In this document: positions 17,863 to 27,314 of the stretch, piece after piece
How the letters are laid out: each line of letters opens with the position of its first letter
Numbering within the stretch: the first letter of the stretch is position 1
The notes under the pieces: model-generated
Databases searched by the model: none
The model's input: only the letters and a program-made list of their open reading frames with translations
Told to the model about the DNA's origin: nothing
Translations under genes and position numbers: made by a program
Source of the DNA: Breoghania sp963678585
GTDB taxonomy: Bacteria; Pseudomonadota; Alphaproteobacteria; Rhizobiales; Stappiaceae
Assembly: GCA_963678585.2 (NCBI GenBank)
Contig: CAXXGA010000002.1
Span: 2,790,001-2,854,000, forward strand
Reading direction: 5' to 3'
DNA length: 64,000 bases

Positions 17863-19176
17863 CTACTCCGCCGGAACGCTCACCCGGTTCGGATTATTCG
17901 GGTGCGTCGTCCAGTTGGCGTAAGTCGCCTCCACCGCCTTGTCGGTGCGCGGATCGACCGAACCCGGCTCCATCGCCTCCATGGTGATGCAGCCTTCCAC
18001 CGGACACACGTTGACGCAGAGATTGCAGCCCACGCATTCCTCGTCGATCACTTCAAAGCCGCGCGCGCCGTTGATCGTGCTGGCGATCGCCTGATGCGAG
18101 GTGTCCTCGCAGGCGATATGACAACGACCGCATTTGATGCAGAGATCCTGATCGATCTTCGCCTTGGCGATGTAGTTGAGGTTGAGGAACTGCCAGTCGG
18201 TGACATTGGGCACCGCCTGCCCGACGAAATCCGACGTCGCCCGATGACCTTTCCCGTCCATCCAGTCGGACAGGCCGGAGATCATTTCTTCCACGATCTT
18301 GAAGCCATAGGTCATGGCCGCGGTGCAGACCTGCACGTTGCCGGCCCCCAGCGCCATGAACTCCGCCGCATCGCGCCAGGTGGTGATGCCGCCGATGCCG
18401 GAAATCGGCAGACCGCGCGTTTCCGCATCGCGCGCGATTTCCGCCACCATGTTGAGCGCAATCGGTTTCACCGCCGGGCCGCAGAAGCCGCCATGGGTCC
18501 CCTTGCCGTCGATGGTCGGCGAGGGCGCCATCTGGTCGAGGTCGACCGATACGATGGAATTGACCGTGTTGATGAGCGAAACCGCATCCGCCCCGCCCTT
18601 GTGCGCGGCGCGCGCCGGATAGCGGATATCGGTGATGTTCGGCGTCAGCTTCACGATCACGGGCATGCGCGTATGCTTCTTGCACCAGCGCGTGACCATC
18701 TCGATGTATTCAGGCACCTGCCCGACGGCCGCGCCCATACCGCGTTCCGACATGCCGTGCGGACAGCCGAAATTCAGCTCGATGCCGTCGGCTTCCGTCT
18801 CTTCCACAAGCTTCACGATGGAGGCCCAGTTTTCCTCCTCGCAAGCCACCATCAGCGAGACGACGAGCGCCCGGTCGGGCCACGCCTTCTTGACCCGCTT
18901 GATTTCCTGCAGGTTGAGCTGCAACGGACGGTCGGTGATCAGCTCGATGTTGTTGAGCCCCGTCAGCGAGCGGTCCTTGCCGTGGATCGCGCCGTAGCGC
19001 GGACCGTTGACGTTGACGATCGGGTCGCCGTCGCCAAGCGTTTTCCACACAACGCCGCCCCAACCCGCCTCATAGGCGCGAACGACGTTGTATTCCTTGT
19101 CCGTCGGCGGCGCGGAAGCCAGCCAGAACGGGTTCGGCGACTTGATACCGGCGAAGGTACTGGTGAGATCGGCCAT
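17863..19176 (-). CDS. preA: NAD-dependent dihydropyrimidine dehydrogenase, catalytic subunit PreA
   Basis: 437 residues from the ATG at 19176 (GAGGGAG upstream); 22 more residues are open upstream but would overlap preT. The N-terminal TIM barrel is dihydroorotate-dehydrogenase-like with FMN: 'NPFWLASAPPTDKEYN' and 'NFGCPHGMSERGMG' (catalytic Cys). The C-terminus holds two [4Fe-4S] motifs, 'CIKCGRCHIAC' and 'CVGCNLCVNVCP'. With PreT it reduces uracil or thymine to the 5,6-dihydro form using NADH. It lies 13 bases after the preT stop. Confidence 0.96.
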   Translation of the reverse strand: MADLTSTFAGIKSPNPFWLASAPPTDKEYNVVRAYEAGWGGVVWKTLGDGDPIVNVNGPRYGAIHGKDRSLTGLNNIELITDRPLQLNLQEIKRVKKAWPDRALVVSLMVACEEENWASIVKLVEETEADGIELNFGCPHGMSERGMGAAVGQVPEYIEMVTRWCKKHTRMPVIVKLTPNITDIRYPARAAHKGGADAVSLINTVNSIVSVDLDQMAPSPTIDGKGTHGGFCGPAVKPIALNMVAEIARDAETRGLPISGIGGITTWRDAAEFMALGAGNVQVCTAAMTYGFKIVEEMISGLSDWMDGKGHRATSDFVGQAVPNVTDWQFLNLNYIAKAKIDQDLCIKCGRCHIACEDTSHQAIASTINGARGFEVIDEECVGCNLCVNVCPVEGCITMEAMEPGSVDPRTDKAVEATYANWTTHPNNPNRVSVPAE

Positions 19177-19189
19177 GGTCTTGTCTCCC

Positions 19190-20542
19190 TCAGGAACCGA
19201 ACGAACGGTGGATGGCTTGGGCGGAACGCTTGCCGTCGGCAACGGCTGCGACCGTCAGGTCCTCGCCGCCCGCAACGCAATCGCCGCCTGCCCACACGTC
19301 GCCAAGCGATGTCTGGCCCTCCGCATCCACCTTGATCCGCCCGCCCTCAAGCACAGGCGTCGCGCCTTCGAAAGGCTCTTCCACGAAGCTCTGGCCGATG
19401 GCCTTGAAGACCTGATCGGCTGCAAGGCGCACGGTCTCGCCGGTGCCGGAAAGCTTGCCGTCCGAACCGATGGCGGTCTTTTCCAGAACGATGGAACTGA
19501 CATGGCCGTGCTCGCCCTGAAGCAGAACGGGCTGCATCCAGTGGCGGATCGTGACGCCGCTCGTCAGCGCCAGATCCTGTTCGAATTCCGACGCCTTCAT
19601 CGCACCCGCATCGCGGCGGTAGGCGATGGTCACCTCTTCCGCACCCAGACGCTTCATCTGCACCGCGATATCGATGGCGGTCATGCCGCCGCCGATGACC
19701 ACGACCCGGCGCCCCACCGGCAGGGCGGCGAGCTCGGAAGACTGGCGCAGGCCGGAAATGTAATCGACCGCATCGAGCACGCCGTCCAGATCCTCGCCAT
19801 CGATCTTGAGCGCGTTGACGCCGGCAAGCCCCATGCCGAGGAAGACCGCATCGTGCCTTGAACGCAGATCGTCGAGCGAGAAATCCCTGCCCAGCGCCTT
19901 GCCGGTCTCAACGGTGATGCCGCCGACGGAGAGAACGAAATCGACCTCGGCCTGCGCGAACCCGTTGACGGTCTTGTAGGCGGCGATGCCGTATTCGTTG
20001 AGCCCGCCGAGCTTGTCGCGCGCGTCATAGATGGTGACCGTATGGCCGAGCGCCGCCAGTTCATGGGCGCAAGCCAGCCCCGCCGGACCACCGCCCACGA
20101 CGGCGACCGTCTTGCCGGTCTCCGCCGCCCGCGTCGTCAGGCTCTTCGGCTTCGTCTCCATGAAATAGTCGGTCGCATGGCGCTGAAGCTGGCCGATCTT
20201 CACCGGCTTTCCTTCCGCCTCCATGCGCACGCAGGCCTGTTCGCACAGGGTTTCGGTCGGGCAAACCCGGGCGCACATGCCGCCAAGGATGTTCTGCTCG
20301 AAGATGGTCTTCGCCGCACCGGTGTCGTTTCCGGTGGAGATCTGGCGAATGAACAGCGGAATGTCGATGGATGTCGGACACGCCACAGTGCAGGGCGCGT
20401 CGTAACAGAAGTAGCAGCGATCCGCCTCCACCACAGCCTCATGGGCATCGAGCGGCGGGTGCAGATCGGCGAAATTGGTCACATAGGCGTCGGCGGAAAG
20501 GCGGCCGCTCGCAATGTCCGGACCGGACGGCACGTCGGTCAT
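19190..20542 (-). CDS. preT: Dihydropyrimidine dehydrogenase, NAD/FAD/Fe-S subunit PreT
   Basis: 450 residues. The N-terminal Fe-S domain, related to glutamate synthase small subunit, has 'CYFCYDAPCTVACPTSID' and 'GMCARVCPTETLCEQAC'. It is followed by two dinucleotide folds, 'VAVVGGGPAGLACAHELA' (FAD) and 'VVVIGGGMTAIDIAVQ' (NAD). It passes electrons from NADH to PreA. AGGAGG stands before the ATG. A near-perfect RutR operator lies 178 bp upstream. Confidence 0.96.
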   Translation of the reverse strand: MTDVPSGPDIASGRLSADAYVTNFADLHPPLDAHEAVVEADRCYFCYDAPCTVACPTSIDIPLFIRQISTGNDTGAAKTIFEQNILGGMCARVCPTETLCEQACVRMEAEGKPVKIGQLQRHATDYFMETKPKSLTTRAAETGKTVAVVGGGPAGLACAHELAALGHTVTIYDARDKLGGLNEYGIAAYKTVNGFAQAEVDFVLSVGGITVETGKALGRDFSLDDLRSRHDAVFLGMGLAGVNALKIDGEDLDGVLDAVDYISGLRQSSELAALPVGRRVVVIGGGMTAIDIAVQMKRLGAEEVTIAYRRDAGAMKASEFEQDLALTSGVTIRHWMQPVLLQGEHGHVSSIVLEKTAIGSDGKLSGTGETVRLAADQVFKAIGQSFVEEPFEGATPVLEGGRIKVDAEGQTSLGDVWAGGDCVAGGEDLTVAAVADGKRSAQAIHRSFGS

Positions 20543-20719
20543 GGAACCTCCTCGTCGCGCATCGCCGACCCGGCGGCCAAGGCCACCGCGGCTCAGGCGC
20601 GTTTTCCCATTTGCTTTTCGGACATGGCCTTGAAAGGAGCATGTCCCCGTCTTGAAAAGGTGTCATTTACGGCCCGCCTCGTTTGTCGGGTGGGCTCGCA
20701 GGATCAGTGTCGATGTTTT

Positions 20720-20735
20720 TTGACCAAATAGTCAA
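20720..20735. promoter_or_regulatory. RutR-type operator upstream of preTA
   Basis: TTGACCAAATAGTCAA matches TTGACCANNTGGTCAA with one mismatch (A for G in the right half). It is about 180-190 bp before the preT start, nearly the same distance as the site at 16837 from its gene. Confidence 0.8.
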
Positions 20736-20832
20736 ATCCAATCTGACGTAACGTTCGCATCAATTTAGGGCAGATCACGTCAAAACTGCCCGTTCCGCAA
20801 GCGATCCGCCGAAATGGCGGGCCCGGAACGCG

Positions 20833-20865
20833 AAAAGGGACCGGCTGCGGACAACCGGTCCCTTC
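20833..20865 (-). terminator. Terminator of the sulfotransferase gene
   Basis: AAGGGACCGG and CCGGTCCCTT form a 10-bp stem with a 10-base loop; on the minus strand TTTTCG follows. It lies 50 bases past the stop at 20915. Confidence 0.75.
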
Positions 20866-20914
20866 CATTCAGGCAAGTAGATTCCGGCCCGTTGCGGGCG
20901 CCGGGGCCGCCCTG

Positions 20915-21670
20915 TCAGCGGATCGCGTAGGCAGCCAGCCGCTCATAGGCGGGCGTCGCCGCGTCCGCGATGGCCCGGCCTTCATCGCTCAAAGGTTTGA
21001 CCTCGCGTTCCTCGCGCGGGGCGAAACCCGTGGAGGCCTCCACCGCATGATACCAGTGCGGGGCCCAGGCTCCGTCGCTGTCGCGCCGCCCGGAAGGCCA
21101 TGCCAGCATCGCCTCGTCGAAGGCGATGCCGAGCCGGTCGCAGAGCTTTGAGAGCACACCGCGCGGATCGGCGAGAACAGCAGCCCCTTCCACCACCACC
21201 GGCGCTTCGCCGAGGCGATCCGCCACCCGTTCGAAAATCTCCGCCTGCTGAAGAAAACCGAGATCTGCGAGCGTCACCTCGTCCCGCTTGGCCGAATAGG
21301 AGGCGACTACCTCCTCCGGCTTGCGGATCAGAAAGGCGTGGCGGATTTCCGGGTGATCCATCCACTCGCGGCCGATGTCCTCGATCATGTGATGGGTCAT
21401 GTGCTTTTGATAGAAGATGCGCGCCCCGCCCGCCGCGGGCGCAAGCAGGCCGTCCGCCACCTTCCGCCAGTCCGTCTCGTGTGCCGCGAGGATCTCGTCA
21501 TTCATCGGATGCACGATGCCGGTCATCGCCAGATAAGCCGCATAGAAGGGCTCGTCCCACACCGCCGTATCGGCGCGGTTTTCGAAAGAGCGCATCATCG
21601 CGGTCGATATGTTGCGCGGCCCCGACCACATGGCGATGCGCACGGTACCCTCAGTATCCCCCCTCCCCAT
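20915..21670 (-). CDS. Sulfotransferase-like protein (paired with class IV aminotransferase)
   Basis: 251 residues. 'IAMWSGPRNISTAMMRSFEN' resembles the 5'-phosphosulfate loop of PAPS sulfotransferases. 'HAFLIRKPEEVVASYSAK' resembles the 3'-phosphate-binding region with its Arg and Ser. The start is the ATG at 21670, three bases after the aminotransferase stop; a GTG ten codons in (VRIAMWSG) is an alternative. Sulfotransferases of this group are known beside or fused to branched-chain aminotransferases, but their substrate is unknown to me. Confidence 0.78.
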   Translation of the reverse strand: MGRGDTEGTVRIAMWSGPRNISTAMMRSFENRADTAVWDEPFYAAYLAMTGIVHPMNDEILAAHETDWRKVADGLLAPAAGGARIFYQKHMTHHMIEDIGREWMDHPEIRHAFLIRKPEEVVASYSAKRDEVTLADLGFLQQAEIFERVADRLGEAPVVVEGAAVLADPRGVLSKLCDRLGIAFDEAMLAWPSGRRDSDGAWAPHWYHAVEASTGFAPREEREVKPLSDEGRAIADAATPAYERLAAYAIR

Positions 21671-21673
21671 GGA

Positions 21674-22618
21674 TCAGACCTCGTCCCGCTTGGCGGCGTT
21701 TTCCCGCGCATCCACCTTGTAGATGGCGCTGAGCCTGGCCGTCAGCGAGCCTGAGCGCGATGCGCCGTCCTCCGGGGCGTTTCCGATCTCGCGCCCGTCC
21801 ACCGAGCGCACCGGCACGAGCCCCGCGAAAGTGCCGGTCACAAACGCCTCATCCGCCGAATAGACGTCGAACAGCGTGAACCGCTTCTCGTGAACCGGAA
21901 TGCCATTTTCCTTGCAAAGCCGGATGACATTGCCGCGCGTGATCCCGCCGAGGCAGTAGATGCCGTCGGACGTCCACACCTCCCCGTCCTTCACGATGAA
22001 GAAGTGGGTGGAATTGCAGGTCGCGACACAGCCGTCGGGGTCCAGCATCAGCGCCTCGTCCGCGCCCGCCTTGGTCGCCTGAATGCAGGCGAGAATGCAG
22101 TTCAGCTTGGAATGGCTGTTGAGCTTCTGGTCCTGCATGTCGGGCGCGGTGCGGCGCACATGGGCGGTGAAAAGCGTGATGCCCTGTTCCGCAATCGCCG
22201 GGTTGGGCGTCTTGTATTCGGGGATGATCACCACGGTGGCCGAACCGATGGTGATGCGCGGATCCTGATAGGGCGTCTTCTTGATGCCGCGGGTGACCAT
22301 CAGCCGGATATGCCCGCCGTCGGTCATGCCGTTGGCCTCAAGGCAATCGTAAAGCCGCTCGGTCAGTTCCTCTCGGGCAAGCCCGATATCGAGATCGAGA
22401 TAATGCGCGCCGTCATAGAGGCGGTCGAGATGGGCCTTCAGATAGGCGATCCCGCCGCCGACGACCCGCAGGCCCTCCCACACGCCGTCGCCAAGGATGA
22501 AGCCGGAATCGAACACCGACACCATCGCCTTTTCACGGGGAAACAGCTCTCCATTGACGGAAATGAGGATCTCCGCGTTGCGCGGATCCTCCTGATATTC
22601 ATGCGTACCGGTGGACAT
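21674..22618 (-). CDS. Class IV (branched-chain/D-amino acid type) aminotransferase
   Basis: 314 residues from the ATG at 22618; an upstream in-frame start exists at 22738 but adds a non-conserved leader. Fold-type IV PLP enzyme: 'FDSGFILGDGVWEGLRV' (N-terminal active-site loop), 'QKLNSHSKLNCILA' (probable PLP Lys), 'ATCNSTHFFIV' and 'CLGGITRGNVIRLC' (PLP phosphate site). Branched-chain, D-alanine and aminodeoxychorismate enzymes share these motifs, so the substrate is open. It is the first gene of a two-gene unit with the sulfotransferase. Confidence 0.85.
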   Translation of the reverse strand: MSTGTHEYQEDPRNAEILISVNGELFPREKAMVSVFDSGFILGDGVWEGLRVVGGGIAYLKAHLDRLYDGAHYLDLDIGLAREELTERLYDCLEANGMTDGGHIRLMVTRGIKKTPYQDPRITIGSATVVIIPEYKTPNPAIAEQGITLFTAHVRRTAPDMQDQKLNSHSKLNCILACIQATKAGADEALMLDPDGCVATCNSTHFFIVKDGEVWTSDGIYCLGGITRGNVIRLCKENGIPVHEKRFTLFDVYSADEAFVTGTFAGLVPVRSVDGREIGNAPEDGASRSGSLTARLSAIYKVDARENAAKRDEV

Positions 22619-22884
22619 GGACAACAGGCTCTTTTGAAAAATACGGATGTAAATGTGTTTCACGAGGACACGCCACCTGGCAAGTGCCGGACGCGCCTGT
22701 GCCGGGTCGGCAAGCCCACCCGCCCGCCTCAGGAGCAAAGATCTGTAAGTATTTTCAAGGAGAAAGCCCCAAATCGAACATATACCTTAGGCAATTTGTT
22801 CAGAAATTTCCGTCATACTGAGTGTCTGTGTGTCGGCAATCGTCATATTGCCGGGTCGTGAACGCTCGAATCTGGTGGTTCGTA

Positions 22885-24729
22885 ATGTCGGCGAAGGATC
22901 GCCTCGCGCCTCTCGCCACATGGTGGCAATCCAGAAGAACGTCCGAAAGACTGCCGACAGCGGCAAGTCTGCTCTCCGATATTGTCCGGATGAAGCGAAC
23001 GATCTTTTATCTGGAACTGGCGCTGCTTGTCATCCTGTTCGGCTTCGCCGTGACCGATCAGCACCGCGAGGTGCGCTCGCATGAACGCGAGGAGGTCGGT
23101 GCCTTCATCCAGTCCACGCTCGATCGGTCCCTCTCCGTGGTCAGCCACTTGGGCGAGTACGAACACCTGAAGCTTGAGACGGCCGACCGGCCTCTGGAAA
23201 CCCTGCGCAATCTGCCACTGCCCGCCATCGTGGAACTGGAGGGTTACACCTCCGCCACCGTATCGCTGGGCAGCACGCAATTGCTGCAACTGGGCGATAA
23301 AGCAGGCGCAGGCGTTACGCCTGGGCGCCTGTTCCCCGAACTCACAAGCATGACGCCGCCCGCCCCCGCGGCGAGCCCCCTCAAGGGCCCCCTGCCACCG
23401 GCCCGACACAAGTGGTTCTGGCACGAAGGCGTCCTGTTTCTCGCAACCGCCGGCCCGCTCTCGCGCCCGCTTCCCGCAAACCGGATCGGCGTGGGCGAGC
23501 TTGGTAGCGGTGCGATGGTCCTGATGTTCACGCGGTGCTTCGATGCAGCCGGCCTCGCCGTTCTTTCGCAGCATTTCCCCCTGCCCTCGCTGCGCGTCGC
23601 ACGACCGGGTGAAGGAAGATCCCGCGATGGTGTGGAGCTTCGCAACCCGGACGGCCAGACGATCGCCCGAATTGCCTGGGATGAACTCCCGCACGCCCCG
23701 AGCCATTTTTCGGAATTTGTCGTGCTCGCCGCGATGATCATTCTGGCCCTCTTCTGCATCGGCCAGTATCTGACGAACCGCATCAAGACCCTCGGCAAGC
23801 AGATCGACCATATCCATGAGGTCAACCGTCTCGACAGGGCCCGCCTTCGCAGCCTGATCGAAGCCTCCAACGATGGACTGATCGTGCTGGACAGCGAAGG
23901 CAGGGTCATCGATTTCAACAAGGCGGTCACCCGGCGCAGCGGCTACACGCGCGACGAACTGAACGGCAAGTACTTCTTCGAACTCGCCCCGCACCTGCCG
24001 CTCGACGACCCCGATTTTCTTTCCGGCGACAAGACCATACGCAGCGAGGCCCGGCGCAAGAACGGCGAGATCTACTGGCTCGAAATCGGCGTCAGCGAAC
24101 TCGATGCGTCGCTGGGCGGCGGCGGACACTTCATCGCCGTGACCCGCGATGTGACGAAACGCGTGGAACAGGAAAAGGCGACATGGCACAAGGCTCACTA
24201 TGACGCCCTGACCGACCTGCCCAACCGCTCCCTGTTCATGACCCGGCTGAACGCCGACCTCATGCAAGCCATCGAGAAAGGCAACCAGTGCGTCCTGATG
24301 TTCGTCGATCTGGACGGTTTCAAGCTCGTCAACGACACTCATGGTCACGAGACGGGGGACGAACTGCTGATCGCGGTGGCGGACCGGTTCCGCGAGACGG
24401 TCACACCGAATATCCAGGTCGCCCGCCTGGGCGGCGACGAATTCGGCATCGCCATGCCTGCCGGCACCTACCTGAAACAGGCAGAAGCCCTTGCCAAAAA
24501 GCTGACGTTCGTACTGTCGAAACCCTATGACCTCAGTCATGGCCGCATCAGGATCTCGGCCAGTATCGGCATCGCAAGGGGACCGCTGAACGGACGCAAC
24601 ACCAGCGAATTGATGCGCGCCGCCGACAAGGCCATGTATCAGGCCAAGCGCGATGTGCCCGGAACCTACCATGTATCGGGCGTCGATGAGCCCAATGACG
24701 GCTACCGGGCTGTGAAGCGCTACTCGTAG
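22885..24729 (+). CDS. Membrane-anchored PAS-GGDEF protein (probable diguanylate cyclase)
   Basis: 614 residues from the ATG at 22885. A GTG at 22822 and an ATG at 22990 are also open, and none has a strong ribosome site. Two spans ('FYLELALLVILFGFAV' and 'FVVLAAMIILALFCIGQYL') flank a ~230-residue periplasmic domain of unknown type. Then come a PAS domain ('SLIEASNDGLIVLDSEGRVI') and a GGDEF domain ('ARLGGDEFGIAMPAG'). The intact GGDEF motif predicts c-di-GMP synthesis. No RxxD inhibitory site stands before it and there is no EAL domain, so product inhibition through that site is not expected. Confidence 0.9.
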   Translation: MSAKDRLAPLATWWQSRRTSERLPTAASLLSDIVRMKRTIFYLELALLVILFGFAVTDQHREVRSHEREEVGAFIQSTLDRSLSVVSHLGEYEHLKLETADRPLETLRNLPLPAIVELEGYTSATVSLGSTQLLQLGDKAGAGVTPGRLFPELTSMTPPAPAASPLKGPLPPARHKWFWHEGVLFLATAGPLSRPLPANRIGVGELGSGAMVLMFTRCFDAAGLAVLSQHFPLPSLRVARPGEGRSRDGVELRNPDGQTIARIAWDELPHAPSHFSEFVVLAAMIILALFCIGQYLTNRIKTLGKQIDHIHEVNRLDRARLRSLIEASNDGLIVLDSEGRVIDFNKAVTRRSGYTRDELNGKYFFELAPHLPLDDPDFLSGDKTIRSEARRKNGEIYWLEIGVSELDASLGGGGHFIAVTRDVTKRVEQEKATWHKAHYDALTDLPNRSLFMTRLNADLMQAIEKGNQCVLMFVDLDGFKLVNDTHGHETGDELLIAVADRFRETVTPNIQVARLGGDEFGIAMPAGTYLKQAEALAKKLTFVLSKPYDLSHGRIRISASIGIARGPLNGRNTSELMRAADKAMYQAKRDVPGTYHVSGVDEPNDGYRAVKRYS

Positions 24730-24873
24730 CGGCCCGACGGGTTCCCGCCACACCGCCACACAGTCTCCCCCGCCGTCCGTCCCTGCATCCTTGCTCCCGC
24801 CGCAAGCCTGTGCGACACGGATAGCCCGCCGCGCGATGTTGCGCGCCTTTCGCCCCTTACCGACGGTCGACCG

Positions 24874-25305
24874 ATGCGCCTTGTGCTCGCCCTGCTTCTG
24901 CCGCTCGCGACCTTCTGTTTCGCGCTCGGGATCACCCTGCCGCTGATCGTTTTCAAGAAGCTCTATCTCTTCACCGAAACGCCGTCGCTGGTGCAGGTCG
25001 TCCTCGGGCTCGATCAGGAAGGCGATCGCGGGCTTGCGCTTCTGGTGGGCGGATTTTCCATCGTACTTCCCGCCGTCAAGCTGGTGCTCCTGCACATCGT
25101 TGCCCTGGGCGGGCGCGGACGCTTCCTGCACCTGCTGAGTGCCGTTTCCAAATGGTCGATGATGGATGTGATGGTGGTGGCGCTGGTGGTCTTCGCCGCC
25201 AAGAGCAGCGGTCTGGCGACGGCCGTCACCCAGCCCGGCCTGTGGTTTTACGCGTCCGCCACTGTCGCGACCGCCGCCGCGGCGCTGCTGATCCGCAACC
25301 GCTGA
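24874..25305 (+). CDS. PqiA-domain membrane protein (paraquat-inducible protein A-like)
   Basis: 143 residues, four predicted spans. 'VSKWSMMDVMVVALVVFAAK' and the C-terminal 'PGLWFYASATVATAAAALL' match the PqiA core. Classical PqiA has two such modules and works with MCE-type PqiB in lipid transport. This is a single short module with no MCE partner visible. It lies 144 bases downstream of the GGDEF gene. Confidence 0.8.
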   Translation: MRLVLALLLPLATFCFALGITLPLIVFKKLYLFTETPSLVQVVLGLDQEGDRGLALLVGGFSIVLPAVKLVLLHIVALGGRGRFLHLLSAVSKWSMMDVMVVALVVFAAKSSGLATAVTQPGLWFYASATVATAAAALLIRNR

Positions 25306-25340
25306 GCACCGTCCCCGGCCCGAGACGATCCGGACAAGAC

Positions 25341-25419
25341 ATGACGAAGGGGCCGACGAAGCAGCCCCTGTTCACGTCATTCGATTCTTGTAACGGCTGG
25401 CGATTCTTGTAACGGCTGG
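25341..25419. repeat. Hairpin and 19-bp tandem duplication downstream of the pqiA-like gene
   Basis: ATGACG (25341-25346) pairs with CGTCAT (25375-25380) around an inner GGGGC/GCCCC stem. Immediately after, CGATTCTTGTAACGGCTGG occurs twice in tandem (25382-25400, 25401-25419), and a degenerate third unit follows (CGAATGTAAAGACTGG). Confidence 0.8.
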
Positions 25420-25500
25420 CGAATGTAAAGACTGGCGAAAAGCCTGACGACCGACGCGATACGCCGGAGCGCAACAAGACCCACGTCACGCCAAAGCGCA

Positions 25501-25522
25501 GAAAAGCCGCCTTCTGGCGGCT
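25501..25522 (-). terminator. Terminator of the fliI-fliJ transcript
   Basis: AGCCGCC ttct GGCGGCT hairpin; on the minus strand it is followed by TTTTC. It lies 25 bases past the fliJ stop. Confidence 0.75.
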
Positions 25523-25546
25523 GTCATCTGACGGAATGAACGCCGT

Positions 25547-25960
25547 TCAGCGTCCGAAGGCGTGGTTGCGGCCCGCGATCTCGTCGAGTTCCGCCTGCTC
25601 GGCCTCTTCCTGGGCCTCGCGTTCGCGTTCCTGATCGCGCTCTTCCATAAGCTCGATCTTCTTCAGCTCTTCAACGGCTTCGGCCAGATCGTCCTGGGCG
25701 CGTTCGAGCTGGGAATGCAGATCCTCGGCCGAAGCCTTGAGGTTGTCTCGGCGCTGCATAGCCGCCTTGGCGAAGGTCGGATAGGCGAAATGCGCCACGT
25801 CGGCGATACCGACGCGCTCCTGCTCAGCCTTGATCTGGTCGTCTAGTTCCTTCGCCATACGGTCGAAATCGGCGATCATCGCCTCAATCTGCGAGACCTG
25901 ACGACGCTTGTCGTCGACCTGGAATCGCTTCAACCGAATGATGCTCTCTCTGGACTTCAT
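25547..25960 (-). CDS. fliJ: Flagellar export chaperone FliJ-like protein
   Basis: 137 residues, almost wholly coiled coil and highly charged ('LKRFQVDDKRRQVSQIEAM', 'EELKKIELMEERDQERER'). It lies 31 bases downstream of fliI, the standard alphaproteobacterial order. FliJ binds the FliI ATPase ring and FlhA and promotes coupling of export to proton flow. FliJ diverges strongly between species, so position and coiled coil carry the call. Confidence 0.87.
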   Translation of the reverse strand: MKSRESIIRLKRFQVDDKRRQVSQIEAMIADFDRMAKELDDQIKAEQERVGIADVAHFAYPTFAKAAMQRRDNLKASAEDLHSQLERAQDDLAEAVEELKKIELMEERDQEREREAQEEAEQAELDEIAGRNHAFGR

Positions 25961-25991
25961 CGGGCACTACTCCCCCTAACGAAAGTGGACC

Positions 25992-27314
25992 CTAGCCCAA
26001 ACTCATTTCCAAAAGGTTGGCGAGTTCACCATAACCCGTCTCGATTGTGGACGCCTCGTCCTTGCGCTGCCCCAAAAACGCTTCCAAAGCGTCATGTCGG
26101 TCAATTGCAAGGTCCACCGTGGTATCCGATCCGCGACGATATGCGCCGAGGCGGATCAGTTCTTCCATGTCCGCGTAGGTGGACATCAGCCTGCGCGCCT
26201 CGCGCAGAACCGGCATGACCTCCGGCGGCACGCAGCCAGGCATCGTGCGCGAGACCGACTTCAGCACGTTGATCGCCGGATAGCGCCCGCGCTCGGCAAT
26301 CGCGCGCTCCATGACGATATGCCCGTCGAGAATACCGCGCACCGCATCGGCCACCGGTTCGTTGTGGTTGTCGCCCTCCACAAGAACGGTAAAGAGCCCT
26401 GTGATCGATCCCGACCCTACGAGCCCCGGTCCCGCGCGCTCCAGAAGCTTGGGCAGCTCGGTAAAGACGGTCGGCGTATAGCCCTTGGAGGTCGGCGGCT
26501 CGCCCGCCGCCAGCCCGATTTCGCGCTGGGCCATGGCGAAACGCGTCACCGAATCCATCATGCACAGCACGCTCAGGCCCTGATCGCGGAAATATTCGGC
26601 CGTCGCCAGCGTGAGATAGGCCGCCTGACGGCGCATCAGCGCGCTTTCATCCGACGTCGCCACAACCACCACCGAGCGTCGCAGACCCTCCGGGCCCAGA
26701 TCGTCCTGCACGAACTCCTGTACCTCGCGCCCGCGCTCGCCGATGAGCCCGATCACCGCGACATCGGCGGCGGTGTTTCTGGCCAGCATGGAAAGAAGCA
26801 CCGACTTGCCGACGCCGGAGCCCGCAAAGATGCCCATGCGCTGCCCCCGGCAGCAGGTCACGAAGGTATTGAGTGCGCGCACGCCCAGATCGATGGAGCC
26901 CCCGACGCGCGCCCTGTCGGCGGCCGCAGGCGGACTTGCGCGCAGCTGACGCACATCCCCGCCGCGGGCCAGTTCGCCGTTTCCGTCGATCGCCTCGCCC
27001 ATGGCGTTAACCACTCGTCCGAGCCAGTCGTCGGAAATCCTGAGCACGCTTTCGCGCTCTTCCAGCACCGCCCGGCACCCCATCCGTACTCCCTGCAAGC
27101 CGGAGAAGGGGAGGCACAAGGCGCGCTCATCGCGAAATCCGACAACCTCCGCCAGCACGCTGTCGCCGGCCCCGCCCTCTATGGAAAGCCTGGATCCGAC
27201 GCTCATTTCATGGACCGGACCGGCGATCTCCACCAGCAACCCCTGCACGCCGACGACCCGTCCATACACTTCTACGGACTCGATTGATTCGATTTCGTTG
27301 ATCAAAGATCGCAC
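25992..27314 (-). CDS. fliI: Flagellum-specific ATPase FliI
   Basis: 440 residues, normal length, GTG start at 27314. Related to F1-beta ATPase: Walker A 'GIFAGSGVGKSVLLSM', 'VIGLIGERGREVQEFV' (catalytic Glu), Walker B-like 'LSVLCMMDSVTRFAMAQREI', and 'GYTPTVFTELPKLLERAGP'. It powers substrate entry to the flagellar type III export gate. It is transcribed divergently from ctrA across a 381-bp region. Confidence 0.96.
   Translation of the reverse strand: MRSLINEIESIESVEVYGRVVGVQGLLVEIAGPVHEMSVGSRLSIEGGAGDSVLAEVVGFRDERALCLPFSGLQGVRMGCRAVLEERESVLRISDDWLGRVVNAMGEAIDGNGELARGGDVRQLRASPPAAADRARVGGSIDLGVRALNTFVTCCRGQRMGIFAGSGVGKSVLLSMLARNTAADVAVIGLIGERGREVQEFVQDDLGPEGLRRSVVVVATSDESALMRRQAAYLTLATAEYFRDQGLSVLCMMDSVTRFAMAQREIGLAAGEPPTSKGYTPTVFTELPKLLERAGPGLVGSGSITGLFTVLVEGDNHNEPVADAVRGILDGHIVMERAIAERGRYPAINVLKSVSRTMPGCVPPEVMPVLREARRLMSTYADMEELIRLGAYRRGSDTTVDLAIDRHDALEAFLGQRKDEASTIETGYGELANLLEMSLG

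Noticed and set aside
22843..25131. 762-codon minus-strand frame opposite the GGDEF gene
   Set aside because: The plus-strand PAS-GGDEF protein is unambiguous; the opposite frame has no motif.
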